Shown: positions 50,801 to 63,968 of the stretch, piece after piece | How positions within the stretch are numbered: position 1 is the first letter of the stretch | Layout: each line of letters begins with the position of its first letter | Origin: Agelaius tricolor | Lineage: Eukaryota > Chordata > Aves > Passeriformes > Icteridae | DNA: 64,000 nucleotides | NCBI GenBank assembly: GCA_023055355.1 | Contig: JALJCS010000034.1 | Coordinates: 4,974,001 to 5,038,000 of the forward strand | Direction of reading: 5' to 3' | The notes under the pieces: generated by a model | Databases searched by the model: none | The model's input: only the letters and a program-made list of their open reading frames with translations | Told to the model about the DNA's origin: nothing | Translations under genes and position numbers: made by a program

Positions 50801-53099
50801 AAAAAAAAGAGAATAATCAAAACCAACTTTTGGTTTCAAATCACTTCAATACAGATTTGCGTCTTGGGTCACTTTAAACATGGAGGTTGGCTTGTAGCTG
50901 CTTTTGTGCCTCTTGTGTATCTCCAGAGGTTATTGAGACAGAATAAAAAGAGTAGAATTTCTGGGAAGAGAAACAGCAAGGTGGTGGAGGTAGAAGATAT
51001 AAGTGGATGGATACCAGGGATTCAGCCTTCAAAGTAAGGGGTGTCATGACCTCCTTTTTTTCCCACAGTGTGTGAACAGTTCATCCATGATATTTCCCAA
51101 ACTGATGTTTGATATAACAGTTTTTGGCAGGCTGTGAACTTCTCCTGGGATTGGGACTGGGCAGAGATCTCACCACCTTTCAGAATCAAGATTGAAAAGC
51201 CAGATTTTAAGACCTAGACCCCCAGCAATACAGAAAGGGTGTGGAATTAGGCTTCCACTCAAGTGTCTCAGTAATTGAAGCAATGTCCAGCCCTTCTGGT
51301 TTGGGTTATCTGGAAGTAGTCCAGCATGCTGGATTATCCAGAGAGACAGTGAGTTATATGTGTTAATGGGGAATTTAAGTAATGAGATTTACAAATGGCA
51401 AATGCACACTCCTCTGGTTTCCCAGCTAAATCCCAGGAATGCACTTGCTTGGAATTTCACAGAACAATCATAAAGCCCCCAGCACACTCCCTGTTTTCCT
51501 TCTTAGAGAAATAGAATACCAAAGATCACTACAACTCCCTTTCCAAAACTGACTTTACTGCTTTGGCCTCATTTTGTAGACAACATCATCATGCCACATT
51601 GCAAAACCATCCTTTCATCCCAGCCTTTGCATTTCATCAGTCTTTCTCGTTCTTGCTCACCCTACAAATAGCAGAACACAAGCAAAGATTGAAAACAACC
51701 AGCAGAGTTGGTTTATCCATCAGCCAGATGGATATCTGGATCAGCCAGGGTGACAAAGCCAGATTAATATGATTTCTCTAACAAAATCCCAAACCATCAT
51801 CTTCAGGCTGAGTTTAATCCTAAACCTTATAAACCCACAGAGTCAGGGCAGCATTGGCTGCTTTCTCTTGGAAACAACCCCCTGGGCACTGCTGAAACAC
51901 AGCACCTAAATTAGGCTGTCTCTCAGCTGGGTATTTGTATGGAGAGGGGTGGAAATGGTCTTCCTGCAAGGATAATCAAAGGCACAAACTTCTTCTTAAA
52001 CTGGACACCCTTCCTTATTCTCCTGCTATCAAAACCAAGTTTATAGGAATTTTATCTAGGAGTGTATCAGCTATCTTTGCTTGTAACATTAGAAACTGCT
52101 ATTAAACAGAGCAGGAAGGAGGCAAGTGGAAATAGGGAGAAGGTGGTAGCTGTGACTGACATCTTTACTGGCATGGGACACAGGATCAGTTTATGAAGCT
52201 TTTCTAATGGTGGCCCAAACCCAGTCAAGATTGGCTCCATGATGTCTTGCCAGGAGTGCTATAATCCTCCTCTGCTGCCTCTTGGGTGGGAGACAGCAAC
52301 ACCAGAGCTTCACAGGAGGTCACACTCCTGCCTCAGCAGATGTGCTTAGGCATATCCTTATAGGATTTGCACAAGCACAAGTCTCCCCTGAAGCCTGGGT
52401 TCTCTCTCTGGAGGTGAAGGAGTGGCTTTGATGTGGGGCAGAAGGGTTTGCTTCTCCTTGGGGTGATCAGTATGTGTGCATACTACCACTGGTGAGGAGC
52501 CATGTAGTGCCTCCAAACACTCCATCCTGGAGTTATGGGATGGATGCTTCACTCTGGAGCATCAAACCTACAGAAATGACTGCACTCCTCTAAGCCCAAG
52601 GCTGAGACCACTTTCCACTCAAAGCAGCAGGGATGAGCTGTTCTTGCTCTCTCCCCATGACCATACTGTTTATGTTTTCTGCAACCTTCAGGCAATAAAA
52701 GGAATATGATAATCTGTCTGTTGTCTCCCTGCCAAGCTGTCAGCCCAGCCAGTCCAGCAGCCCAAGAGCTTCAGAGGTTTTCTCAAACAACTTCCAAGCC
52801 ATGTGTACGAGATACAGGACACTTTATAAAGCAAAACCAGATAATTTCTCAGTCTAAAGCCACCCGTGAAGTGTCAGTCTACAGGAATCAATTCACACAT
52901 GTTTTAATCAACTTGTAAGTTACACTGGGTGTATGGGAATAGTTAAATTTATAGAGCTTGGAGTCTGGCCCATTAAACTCTGTCTATACCGTTTTAACAC
53001 TTCTGGAAGCCTACATTTAAATTTGCCTCGGGTCATGAGTGAAATGAATACTCCTACTTCCAGCAAAATACCAAGAACAGATCCATGAGTGTGTACTGA

Positions 53100-53480
53100 A
53101 AGCAGAAGCTTCCCCGTGCTGCCTGCAGGGATGGTGGCGCTCTGGAAAGCCCGGGATGCGCAGGGCAGGGGGGATGCACAGGGATGTGCCACGCCGAGCC
53201 AGCTCTGGCTGGAGCTGCTGCTTTTTCTCCCGGTGTAAGAAGAGCAAACTTTGCCAACCCCACACGAGCAGAAACGTGCCCGGAGATGAGATCCAGCTGT
53301 TTGCCGAAGCTATCCCTGCTACCGACGGCCAATCTGGACATTTTGGAAGCATCTGCAGGGCTTGCTCTTATCGATGGAGGAGGGGTTTTGAGTGCGCTTT
53401 CTCTCGGAACAGGTTTACTGATAGCATCAGCATCTGCTCGGCAGCAGCGTTAGCAGCCCTGCCTATGCAGGTACCGAGGA
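53100..53480. promoter_or_regulatory. CpG-enriched block, candidate regulatory DNA
   Basis: CpG-containing words are frequent (GGTGGCGCTCTGG, CACGCCGAGCC, CTACCGACGGCC, GTGCGCTTTCTCTCGG) against a CpG-poor background. A second GC-rich patch follows at about 53875-53965. A plus-strand frame (53156-53527, 123 codons) is open across it but has no recognised domain. The call rests on composition only. Confidence 0.3.
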
Positions 53481-54314
53481 AACCAGAGACAGGGCTTTTG
53501 CCAGTCAGGACAGGAATGTTTATTTAAATGTAAGGAGAGAACCAGATCTGCAGCTGCTGGATCTGCAACGAGTCTCAGAGGGGCAAAAACTGGCTCGGAA
53601 AAAAAAGCATTGCGTCCTCTGAAATGGAAAAGAAAAAAACCCGAAAACCAAAACCCCAACCCAAAACCCTTGCAGGAATATGCACTGCCCATACTGAAAA
53701 GGCATTTTTGGTTCCCAGAAAAGCTGGCTACAGCCCACACGGCTCTGCTCTCCCTGCCCAGTGACAGGCAGCCTTACACGCTGAATACCAACTGGAGAAT
53801 TTGCAAAAACAATTACTTCAATTATCTCGTTCCCTTGGCAACCGCATAACACACGCTGGCGTTTTAATGAGTCACTGCCCCTGCCGCAGCCAGCAGGGCA
53901 GGAGCCCTCCCCAGCGCCCCGCAGCTCCCTGGGGAGCCCAAGGGCCGCCCGAGGCCGTCCAGCAGCACCTGCCATTCCCACTGCACTTTTTTTCCCCCAA
54001 TAACTGAGAAAAACCACAACTCACTGTCTTTAATATTGGCTCAGGGCAAGCACCTCTGCCACACTAAAAGCCTAACGTGAGCGAGTGCAAAATAAAGCAA
54101 ATGTGAAAAGCAGAGTTGCAACTTCTCAGGTGCACGGGCTGTGCATGAAATCTCCATGAGTGAGTTAATTCTGGCTGAGGTGCCAGTGGTGTGAAGCTGG
54201 AGTAGTCACTGACTGCTTGGGGGCACACTCAGGGACATCAGATGACAGTTTTTGAAGCACTGAGCTGCACAAGCTATGTAAAATAAGTTGTGCACGCTGA
54301 CAAAAACATGTAGA

Positions 54315-54334
54315 ATATATATATATATATATAT
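54315..54334. repeat. (AT)n dinucleotide repeat
   Basis: This is ten AT units within an AT-rich neighbourhood; simple microsatellite. Confidence 0.95.
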
Positions 54335-55441
54335 TTTATATCTCATTCTATAACACATACATCTATACATACAACTATGCTTCTAGGCAAAGGTATTCTA
54401 AATAGATGGGCTGATTTTTATTGTCTTATCTCAGTTCCATGGCAACTGCAAATTGCAAGAAAAGAGCAAGAAAAGCGATAAAAGCTCCTGGGAAAGTTTG
54501 TGTTAAGATGACAAGCAAGGAAAATATTTTATGTATTCAGTGAAGGGAATGAGTAATGGGAAACATAATAAAATATATGAAACAAGGCTGGTGAGAATGG
54601 AGTAATAATGAACCTGGAGATCTTATTCATCTCTTTCTGCAAATAGACAAGAAGACAACCTGAAAATGAAAGAAAAGCACACACATCTGAATTTTTGGTG
54701 CATAATCCCTTCCTACATGCAATTCTTGCACTTACTGCTTGCTGCAGCACTGTGTCAGATCATGGTGTTTTAGAAACACCATGTAGTTACTACACTTTTT
54801 GAATCAAAAGTCTGCCCAGGGAACAAATCCTATTGCACAAGCTGAGCATATAGGAGAGGTCAGAAAGGACTTTCACTTCAAGTACATCCCATTTCAGAGC
54901 CTTTTTAGTGAAATATTTATTTAAAACTCAACAAACCTCACTTATGTTGCAATGACAGAAAAGCAGCTGAGAAAAACAAAAGAAAAGAGCTTGTGAATAT
55001 TTTGTTTCAGGAAAATTTGGTCTTTTTTGGTTTTCTGTGTGCCTCTGCTATGACAGGTATGATCATGCCTAGAAGCTGGCATTTTTCCCACTGATGTGGG
55101 TTAAAGGCTATTTTGTGGACAAAAGGCACCAAAACATTTGTACTGGGGACTCAGAAGTGACAAATTCAGCCTGATATGCAAACACTGTGCGCTGTCCCAT
55201 GATGCTGAAAACAGAGGAGAGCTGGGAGCACACAGAGGTGTCCAGCAGATAGAAACCTCCTAAACCAACTGCAACCGAGGCAGCAGCTACACTGCACAAA
55301 AATAACATTTCCCCCCCTGTAATCACAACAAATTGTTTTTAATCACAAGCAGATGTGATTCGTAATCAGTTTTCTAAAGTCAGTCTAATGAAAGCCCCAG
55401 CAACTCCCAGCTGAAGAATTACTTTAGAGGGCAAGGGAATA

Positions 55442-55930
55442 CCTATAGGTCAGTTTACATACCTTGGCAGCAACATGCAAGCCAGTGGGGACATCCAGAA
55501 GGAAATAAGGTCACAAATTGGCAGGGCAGCAGCTGCACTTACCAGTTTAAACGAGATTCAGTTGTTGAAAATCTACGTCTTAAAGGCCAAATCAGCAACG
55601 CATAGACCAAACTATGAATCTTCAACTCAAATGTTATTTCCATCTGAACATATGGATATGAAACCTGGATGCTCCCCAGAGGCAGGCAGCTTAAAGCTTT
55701 GGAAACAAACTGGAGTGAATATATGAGGTGGAATGGATTTGTAACAAATGGCAGGAGCTGTGGAGGAGCTCGGTAACTTTGTACCCCTGGCAGAAGAAAA
55801 GGGGGCATTTGGGACGTGTGGCAAAGGATGAAGGCTCACATCTGCCCCATCAGAGATGGTCCAGGGAAGCCAGGGGAGTGGCTGACTGAAGGACTCCAGC
55901 AAAAACACTCTGAGGATGCAGGAGAGAGCA
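55442..55930 (+). pseudogene. Non-LTR retrotransposon RT C-terminal fossil
   Basis: From 55451 the frame reads QFTYLGSNMQASGD, then KEIRSQIGRAAAAL. This is the YLGS...D...EI...RI..A pattern found after the reverse-transcriptase core in RTE/R4-like LINEs. About 200 bp on, in a different frame, YGYETWM (55651-55671) gives the usual YG.ETW signature at the expected ~67-residue spacing. It is followed by a QLKALET stretch and RWNGFVTN, matching the typical ...LR(I/W)...VTN segment. The frameshift plus stops (for example TGA just upstream of YGYETW and TAA near 55775) show it is dead. The catalytic core upstream is absent. The clade is uncertain; it does not look like the avian CR1 3' end. Confidence 0.65.
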
Positions 55931-57111
55931 TAAGGATGGATGTGACAGCACCATTTGCTCCAGCCAAAACTTGGGAATGCTGGACAGGATCTGTCAGACT
56001 CCTCTGTGACCCAGCTGATTATCTACCCAGCTATCTCCTGACAAGCCAAGATGGGATATGGCATGCATATATGACACTGGGCCTAATTAATATACAGTTC
56101 CTCTGCTATTTGCTCCATTCCTGTATCATTACAAGAATGATTTTCAAGCTTCCCAGTTCCTGTATAAATGATCAGATTTTTCCTAGACTTTTATCCCCAT
56201 TCCAAGGACATTTTAGTTGGGCTGTTATGCCTTTTTTGGGGTGTTACTTGTGTCTGTAAGTTCCTAGAATTATTAACACTCTACTGAACTGGTAGTGGAA
56301 CTCTTGAATTTATAACTGATTACAGCTCAAAAGGAAAGAAAATTTGTTTTTTCAGAGTGAAATTTTCTTAACCATGGGAACGTATTTTTAAAGTCTTACA
56401 TTCATAAGAAAGCTCTGCCTTGTAACCCTTAGATACCAAGCCCATAGAGATGGATGGATGTGAAACTATTTCTTTTATTTAAAAAAAAGCATGAACAGTT
56501 CCTGCTCCAGCAGCTGAAGCTGGGGAGTCACCCAGGGAAGTTCAATGGGAATTCCAGAGTTCCACAAATTTTGGTGATGCACCTTTCCTGGAGGAACTGA
56601 AGGCAGCACTCCTGGGACTCCAGATGAGCCTTGCTGGATTTGGGATGGCCACAAGACAGGCAATCCTACTGCCTGCAGATGGGATGGATGTGTGGGATAT
56701 TGATGGATTTAAGCTGTCTGTATCAATCGGAGCTGGTGCAAAGGCTGCTTTCCAGGTGGCACAAACAAGCTCTGTTAGGAAATCCCTTCCCAGCTCCTCT
56801 TCTTGTGATCAGGGAGAAATATTCCACTTGTTTTCTGATCTCACTTGTGAGGGTGTTTCAGATGCTGTGAGCGCTCCACCATATAGGACTGGATGCTCAA
56901 ACAGCAGGAGGGAGCACACATTCAAAGGAATGGAAAGAAAATAATGATTTACTGGAACAGCGCTGGCCACTTCAGTAGGAACATCAGTCATCTAATGAAA
57001 ATATTGACATTTATGGGAATCCACAGACAGAGTTGGGCATAGTTGTGGTCTCCACTACTGTATCAGTTTTCATAATGTTTTACTTCTGTTTACCTTCCAA
57101 AACAAACTACT

Positions 57112-57380
57112 GTAACTAATATGTTTATAATAATTAATGAGGAGACAGCCAAGCTGGAGAAAGGAACGGCCTCAAAAATTCACACTTCTCCCAGCTGGGA
57201 GGCTTAATTGGGCTGGGGACTTCTTTTCTTTCCCTAATCAGATAGGGAAGAAGCAGGGAGGTAGGAATGAGGGCCCTAATTATTGCTGGTGTAAAACAAT
57301 GTGCTTGCACAAGGGATTAATTTAATGCATTGTCCTTTGCTAATCACCCCATTAGCAGCTAAATAACCACAACTAATATA
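57112..57380. promoter_or_regulatory. Dense homeodomain-core (TAAT/ATTA) cluster
   Basis: About nine TAAT/ATTA cores occur in 270 bp, including AATAATTAATGAG, GCTTAATTGGG, CCCTAATTATTGC and GGATTAATTTAATGCATTG. They also include an exact inverted pair TGCTAAT (57338-57344) and ATTAGCA (57351-57357) around CACCCC. The cores lie in mixed-composition DNA rather than plain AT-rich sequence, which makes a homeodomain-bound enhancer plausible. This is inference. Confidence 0.35.
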
Positions 57381-58651
57381 TTCATATGCATGCAAGTGTG
57401 TATATACTATTTGTGAATGTCACACATGCCCCCAGGTCCCTGCTGGAGGTAGTGCACAGTACCCTGATTCAGCTGACAATAAATCCTCTTGAGGACAATC
57501 TCTCTTCAAGAGAGATTTGGAGCAGCTTCTGTGGTCTGTCATTGCACGGGGACTGACAGTGCACAGACTGGGAGGGACAGGGTGAGAGCTGTCTCAGGGA
57601 AAAGCCTGTGACTGTTCTGCAACCAAAGCCAGCCACAAACCTGAGGGGTCTCACTGCTGGATGAAGGGAAGGCACCGAGCAGTGGGCAGACGTGACTGGC
57701 TCTGTGGTTCTGCAAGACGGACTCGGGCTGATGGCCCGTCCAGGGAAGTCTGATCCCTTAATCTCAGCCAGGAAAATGCAGTCTCTGCACATTCTCCTAA
57801 TTACTCATCGGGGAAGGAAGGCCTTGCTTAAAATGTGGCAGAATTCAGCTTCTCATACCCCCTCCAGTCTTTCCTCTCTGGGAGCAAAGCAGAGCTGCCT
57901 TTCCTGGTCTGCCAGCAATGAAGGTTCCCCAGGTTTGCCCGTGTGATGCTCGTATATCCAGCAGGGATAAGCATCTTTTGGCCTCTTGTCCGTGGCTCCC
58001 AAAGCTTTCCATCCGCCCAGCTGACCTTCCTCTTTGGCCAGACAATGGAGAGGTAGTTTTTTAAAGATAGTCATGACATGGATCTGCCAGTTAGGAAGTA
58101 ATGTTTATTCCTTATGGATCAAAATGTGCTCAGGAAAAGACATTGTAAAGCCAAGATGCTCACATCCCTTCCTCCAACAGAGATGTATGCCCTTAAAGCA
58201 GTGAGAAATCTACTTTTTGGCACTTGTCAATCATGTGTGTCATCTGGTTCCTTAAAAGTACTGGTTTTGTTTCCAAGCAAGTGACCAAATTAGTAAATTA
58301 ATTAAGGCCAGGAAAACCTAAAACAAGGAGTGAGGAGTTGTTTAACTGCAGATTGAAGGACCTAAACCAAACCCTGACACTCATCTCAAACACTTTGTAT
58401 TGCTAAAAGAACCTCACAGACGTGCAAACCCTGCATGCCAGGCAGCAGAAACACGCTTCTTCCTGACTCTGCTTCTTCCAAATTTTAAATTACAGTGTGT
58501 GCACCAAAGATTCCTTCAAGTTCTGTCTAGAGCACGAGGGAAAATACTGACCTTGGAAATGCAACTCTATCTCACTACAGTAAATATCTTTTCTTCTACA
58601 GCATAACCACTCTTGTCTGAAGTCATTTGTCACTTGAAAACCACCTTGTAG

Positions 58652-58987
58652 TATAGTAGAGGCCTTTGAGTCTTAGCAAAATGCATGGATTGTACTTGAA
58701 TATCTGTATAGAGGCTTTGCCCTGGGAGGACTTGGTTGCCCTTGATGGGCTGCAGCTGAGATGTCCAAATTGGGCTGCAGCTGTGACCATTGGAGATAAC
58801 TGGGATAAAAGGGCACGGGTTAGCCAGGCAGGGAGGGCCTTGGAGGATCTCTGAACTGAGAGAGAACAGCATGCAGAAGGAGGAGTCTGTGCTGTGAAGA
58901 TCTGCAGCCATGAGAATACACCAAGAAGGTATGGACTTTAGAAATCAGGTAACGACAACAGTATGAGACTCTAGAAATAGAACAACA
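58652..58987 (+). mobile_element. Solo LTR of the same family as the mini-element
   Basis: It starts TATAGTAGAGG and ends AGAACAACA, like the 5' LTR at 42 kb. It shares the GATGGGCTGCAGCTG block, GATAAAAGGG (TATA-like, about 58804), the GGGTTAGCCAGGCAGGGAG block and ATGAGAATACACCAA. The direct repeat ACCTTGTA (58643-58650 and 58988-58995) flanks it. It has about 25 bp extra near the 5' end and the full 3' GAGACTCTAGA block. No PBS or second LTR follows, so it is a solo LTR left by recombination or inserted that way. Confidence 0.85.
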
Positions 58988-58995
58988 ACCTTGTA

Positions 58996-61900
58996 TTAGT
59001 AAGAAATGTTACATTTTCTATTTCCTTCTAAACAAATGCTTGTGCTCTTTGCAGATCCTGATTGCTTCATGTAATGGTTACAGTTCAAGCGTCAGCATAG
59101 GGAGTAGAATCGGTCTTTAATGAACTGGCAAAAATGGTAGCTAAAACATTAAATAACTTTTCTGAAAACAGCCAACCATGCTTACAGTTGGGAAAGGATG
59201 AAGTTAATCTGAGATATTTGGTTTTTAAAAAAGGACAGAAGAAAGGATTAAATTTTCCGTTCATCAACTCTGAGAGAGAAAATCTGGTTTATTGCTCTGT
59301 AAGTTCTGTGGAAGTTCTGCTGGAAAGGTATTAATATATCTGTGACAGTATAGCCTTAGAAGAATCATGATAAAGCTTTAAATCAAAAGATTTTACACCA
59401 TTCAGAAGTAAACCTGCAATGATAAAATGTGGCAATAGGTGGGCCCTCTAACTGAAAAGGGATTGGAATAAAATATTGATAGAATCAATGAATCTCCACA
59501 CATTCTTCTAATTCCAGCTGGAGTTGTGTTTGCTTGGCTAATGCTGGGAAGAGTTACTGGTTAAAAATGCTGAATTTACTTAGCTGTCCTCTTCTGAGGG
59601 CAGGAGTCTCTGAATCTGGAAATTATTTAGGTTTCACAAAAGGATATGATCAAACATTCCTGACAAAGCCTCTGTGCCCCTACTCCGTAGGAATTTCTCA
59701 ACAGTGTGTTTCAAGCTGCTGAGAGCTCTGAGCAAGCCTTTGGGAGAAAGGTGCAGGCTCAGTGTTAGAACCCTGGTTACTGAGAATTTTAGACTTTCTG
59801 TACTGACAGACACTCACCCCCCAAGAGAAAACTACATTTGACCTGAGGCTGTAAAGACTGAGTGATAAAACTGAAGTTTTAAGTGTGCAGTTTGAATAGA
59901 AGTGTGTAATATCATAGTAGAAAACTTGGAGTTTCAAGTTTTAGAATACAGTAATATATATAAAGTAAGATAAAAGTTTTAAAGCAGAAGCTAGTCCTCC
60001 TTCTTCATGAGTTCAAGTTGTATTGTGCAATTAAAAAAAAAATCCACAGTGCAGGACACAAGTAATTAGCTATTAAGCCAAAGGTACAAATAATGAAAGT
60101 ATAATTTCTTAATTAGACAATTTATCCTTAAAAACCTCTTGTAGAGAGAGAAACACATCTCTATTTTTACCTTATTGGAGTAAAATACTATGGAACTCAC
60201 GACTTATGAGACTATGATATAGATAAAAACTAATAAACATCTGAGTCCAAACAAAAAATACCATCTCACAATTTAATCCCAAACTTAACAGAAAAACAGC
60301 AAAAAAATTAACAGCTCAGACTCAGTTTTCTCTATTTTTTGGCCTGAGGTGGCTTCTCCACCATCCTGCAGAAGGCACAGCAGCAGGGAGCTCTCTCTGC
60401 TCCATGGACACCCTTGAGACATCACCTTTCTGGAAAATCACTAGCTGACAGATATAAGGAGAACCTGTTACCTAAATCTGCTTTATCTGGTTTTGAAACT
60501 TCCTATGCTACTTTTTTTTTTTCCTTTTCTCTTTGCAGGGTTTATCCCACAACCAATTTTAGATATTAATGGTCTGTATTTTAGAAAATTATCTCGCTGG
60601 TTATTTATGCCCCACATCTCTATTTCAGTTATGCATTCAGCAGCTGGAGTCCATATGGAAATGTTGGCCATTTTAACTGAGTGAAGACCTTTGCAGATAA
60701 GGGATAGGAAATCTGATATTTTTTTTCCTATTTGGTTCCTAATCATATGCCATTAAAGAGAAGTATGTATGAAACAGGATATTTTTCCTGATGTTATGAT
60801 TTACTATTATCAATTTTAACATACAACTTGGCCGTGGCCTAGGAAGCAAACAATGAAATATTTTATTTTAGAACTGTGAGCAAGAACTAATGGGATTGAA
60901 CATTTCACTACCAGTTTGAAGGAGCTTGACCTTGAGCAAGACCTCCTTCCTGTAGGAGCATCTTTTTCACTTTCCTACCTCCCCCAGGACCGTTTCTGCC
61001 TGGGAAGCAGCTCCACTTCCATATCCTGACACAGGACTCGGGTTATAAATAAGCAAAGAAATGCTGAGCACTTTATTTGGGATGCACAGAGTGGCAGCTC
61101 AGCTGTACCTACAGCCCAGAGGGTTTTGCAGAGGCCCAGGAGCCCCTCTGCCTTCCCAGCAAGTGTCCTGCTGGAAACACAGGGACTCCTGCAAAGCTCT
61201 GCTGTCCAAAACCAGAGCCATTTAGAGCCACAGAACTATGATATTTTAGTCCAATTAAATATCCAGGTTCCCTTGTAACCTTCAATTCAAGCCTTGGACC
61301 ACAGGGCTTCCCTGTTCAGTCTCAGGTTTGGCCAACAGAAGGTAAGAAGTGCAAGAGACTTTGTTTGATATTCTTTTCACCTCAGGAATGTAAATGAATT
61401 TGTTTCCAGCTAACTCTCAAACATCTGCATGTTCCACTTCTTCAAGAGGCTGACAAAATAAATCCAGAACTAAAAGCAAGGAGAAAATCAGCCTGGAAGA
61501 CTCATTCTGATCTGGGCACCCCCTTTCCTGGTTTGCTCTTTGCCAAGCCGTGACTGCAAAACCAATTCCTAACACCCCTGAATAAACACCACAGAGCTGT
61601 CCCAGCACCTACAACCAGGTAAAACAACATGGGGTGCTGTCTTTAATGAAGCTGATAGCTGTGCATAAGAGAGCCAGGAGCAAATGTGACTGCTGGAAGT
61701 CCAAGGCAGTGATGGACCTGACAGGAAAATCAATTACAGTGCTACAGCAAGGCAGTGGAAAGAGAATGATGGAGAACTCGAAAATTAAGAAAAAAAAAAA
61801 AATATAAAAAATAGAATTTCAATTGAATAACCATCTTGCACCTGCCATGCCTACCCAGAAGAACAGCTTGTTAAAAAAAAGGAAAAAAAAGAGGAATATG

Positions 61901-63968
61901 AAAACCATAACCTAACATTACCAAAACTTCTGAGGGCAGATGGAAAATCCATGTAATAGTGAAGAACATAGCTAGTGTACTGGTGTGCAAATGCAAAGAA
62001 AACAAGGCTGCTCACCAGCCTTATTAAACTAAAGAAGCAATGGTTTCTGGACAGTTTACCACAAGCAGCTGCAGAAAGTTGCCAAGAGAAAATTACAAGT
62101 GTCACAAATCCTACAGTTTCATAACTAAGGTTTTCTGACAATAAGACTGAGGAAGCTGAATTCACACAGAACTTATTTTTCAGCTGCAAATTCTTACACA
62201 AAAGTGTGGTTTGCTTTCAGAAATGCAGGAACTGCTGAACACAGATAGCAAAGTATTTTCATATTAAACTCTTGGGTGGCAAAGACTTCCTGGACCACGT
62301 TTCTGTGCAAGTCCCTGTCTAGCTCATCACTTGTTTCAGGTGAAGAAGAAACCTGGGGTTGCACTTTTCACTATGCATATTGTCTGACCTGATATTGTTG
62401 GTGCACTTTAAAACATAAGTCTACCTAAATTGTACATAGGCCAAAATTTAATTACTGGAATTGAGTGGGCATTAGGCATTAATATCCTTCTATGTTTTGA
62501 AGAGGAAAGTCTGGGTATTAAAAAAAAAAAAGTGAATACTGCACCATCAGGAAATATTTTGCTTATAAAGACAATCAGATGTTTTCACAGCCTGAGGGCA
62601 TGTCAGGGTGAGAGTGTTTCCTTCCATGTGGTTTGTCCAACTGATTTATCAGGGACCCAAGTGGCAACATTTTCTGCTTGCTCTCCTTAGCACGGTATTC
62701 CAGAGCCGCTTTCTTTTCAGTATTTTCAGCATCTAAAGCTTCTCCCCAGAAGCCCAGCCACGTGTTACCTACACTCATTTCTTCATAACATTTCCACAGG
62801 TTTTGAAGGAGGAATCCTAATGCCTATTGGAAAAAAAAAAATTGGGCAAAGAGTGGGGTTAAGAGAAGGGAGCCAATGTCAAAGTGCTTTGAAGCAAGAG
62901 AAGCAGATGATATCCTGAATATCAGCCCTAAAAACCATAGTGTGTTCAGTTTGGTTTGCAAAAATCATCATTACTGGACTCCATGCAGCTACAGCCATGG
63001 CACCAGAAGTCCCCCAAGGAACTGGGAGCCAAGGCAGTGCCCGTGGATGCAGGGTATGGAGGAGAACAGGCACAAGAACCAAGAAACAGAAATCCAGGGG
63101 TGCTGCCCATCTCTGTCCAGCAGCACATCTGGAGAGGGAAGTGCTCCCAGCTCATTTTCTCACGTGTGTGGAACATCTGGCAAACTCTGTCACATCACCC
63201 ATACATTTTCCTATTTCTCTGGCTTTAATTTTTCTTTTTTTCACGGGCAGTTTTGAGGTATGAAATTCACAGAGCTGAAATAATATTAAAAGAAAAAGAT
63301 CTTTCTTTGCAAGGGAATTTGATCCCTAAACTGAGTTTGGACTTAATGATGTTTTCAGGTCTGTTTTGTTCATTTTCCCTGTACATTTCAGCACTCCAGC
63401 CTTCTCTGTGAGAATGCTCATGGAAAGTGAATTTGAGGCAATAGCTCACTTTGGACTCTACAGCTGACTTTCAAGCTTGCCCTTTGCAAATCTCATTACA
63501 GCAATTAGCCAGATAGATGGTGGAAGAACCAAAGTATCCTGCGAGGGAAAACCTGGGCTGAGTGAAATTTGGGAGAGTTTTGCCAATGCAAGACTTCAGC
63601 CTTTATTTGTAATGTGGCAAAGAAGGCAGCTGCAATTTTCAAATATTCATGGCTGGTGACAAGATTTTTCCCTCCAAAGAAATTAAAGTAGTCAAAATGG
63701 TGGATGCATCCAACTCAAATTGCAGACAGGAAAAAAGCAGTAGTTGTTTATTGTAGTGTGAGCTATTGGTTCAGGCTAAAATTCCAAACTTTGCCAAATT
63801 TACAAAGAATTAGGGTGAATTAAATCTATTCCAAACCATTCTATTACTCCACCATTTTCTCCTTCTAGATCAGTTTTGATCTTGGGTTATGCTTAGAGCT
63901 AATATTGAGATTATTTTATCCTAAATACTGACACAGATTTTCACTGTTAAAACCCCTTTTACTGTTCA
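58996..63968. other. Unique AT-rich non-coding DNA, no gene seen
   Basis: No gene, RNA gene or recognisable transposon. Short A and T runs are scattered. The longest frames (for example 62876-63256, plus, 126 codons) have no domain-like content and overlap frames on both strands. Confidence 0.65.

Larger units (their letters stand above)
42863..58650. other. Non-coding DNA with CpG-rich islands, no intact gene
   Basis: No intact gene or RNA gene is supported. The stretch contains CpG-rich blocks (45.4-46.0 and 53.1-54.0 kb), a non-LTR retrotransposon fossil (55.44-55.9 kb), an AT dinucleotide repeat (54.31 kb) and a homeodomain-core cluster (57.1-57.4 kb). The longest ORF in the window (45505-46086, plus, 193 codons) lies in the GC-rich island, where long chance frames are expected. 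Confidence 0.6.
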
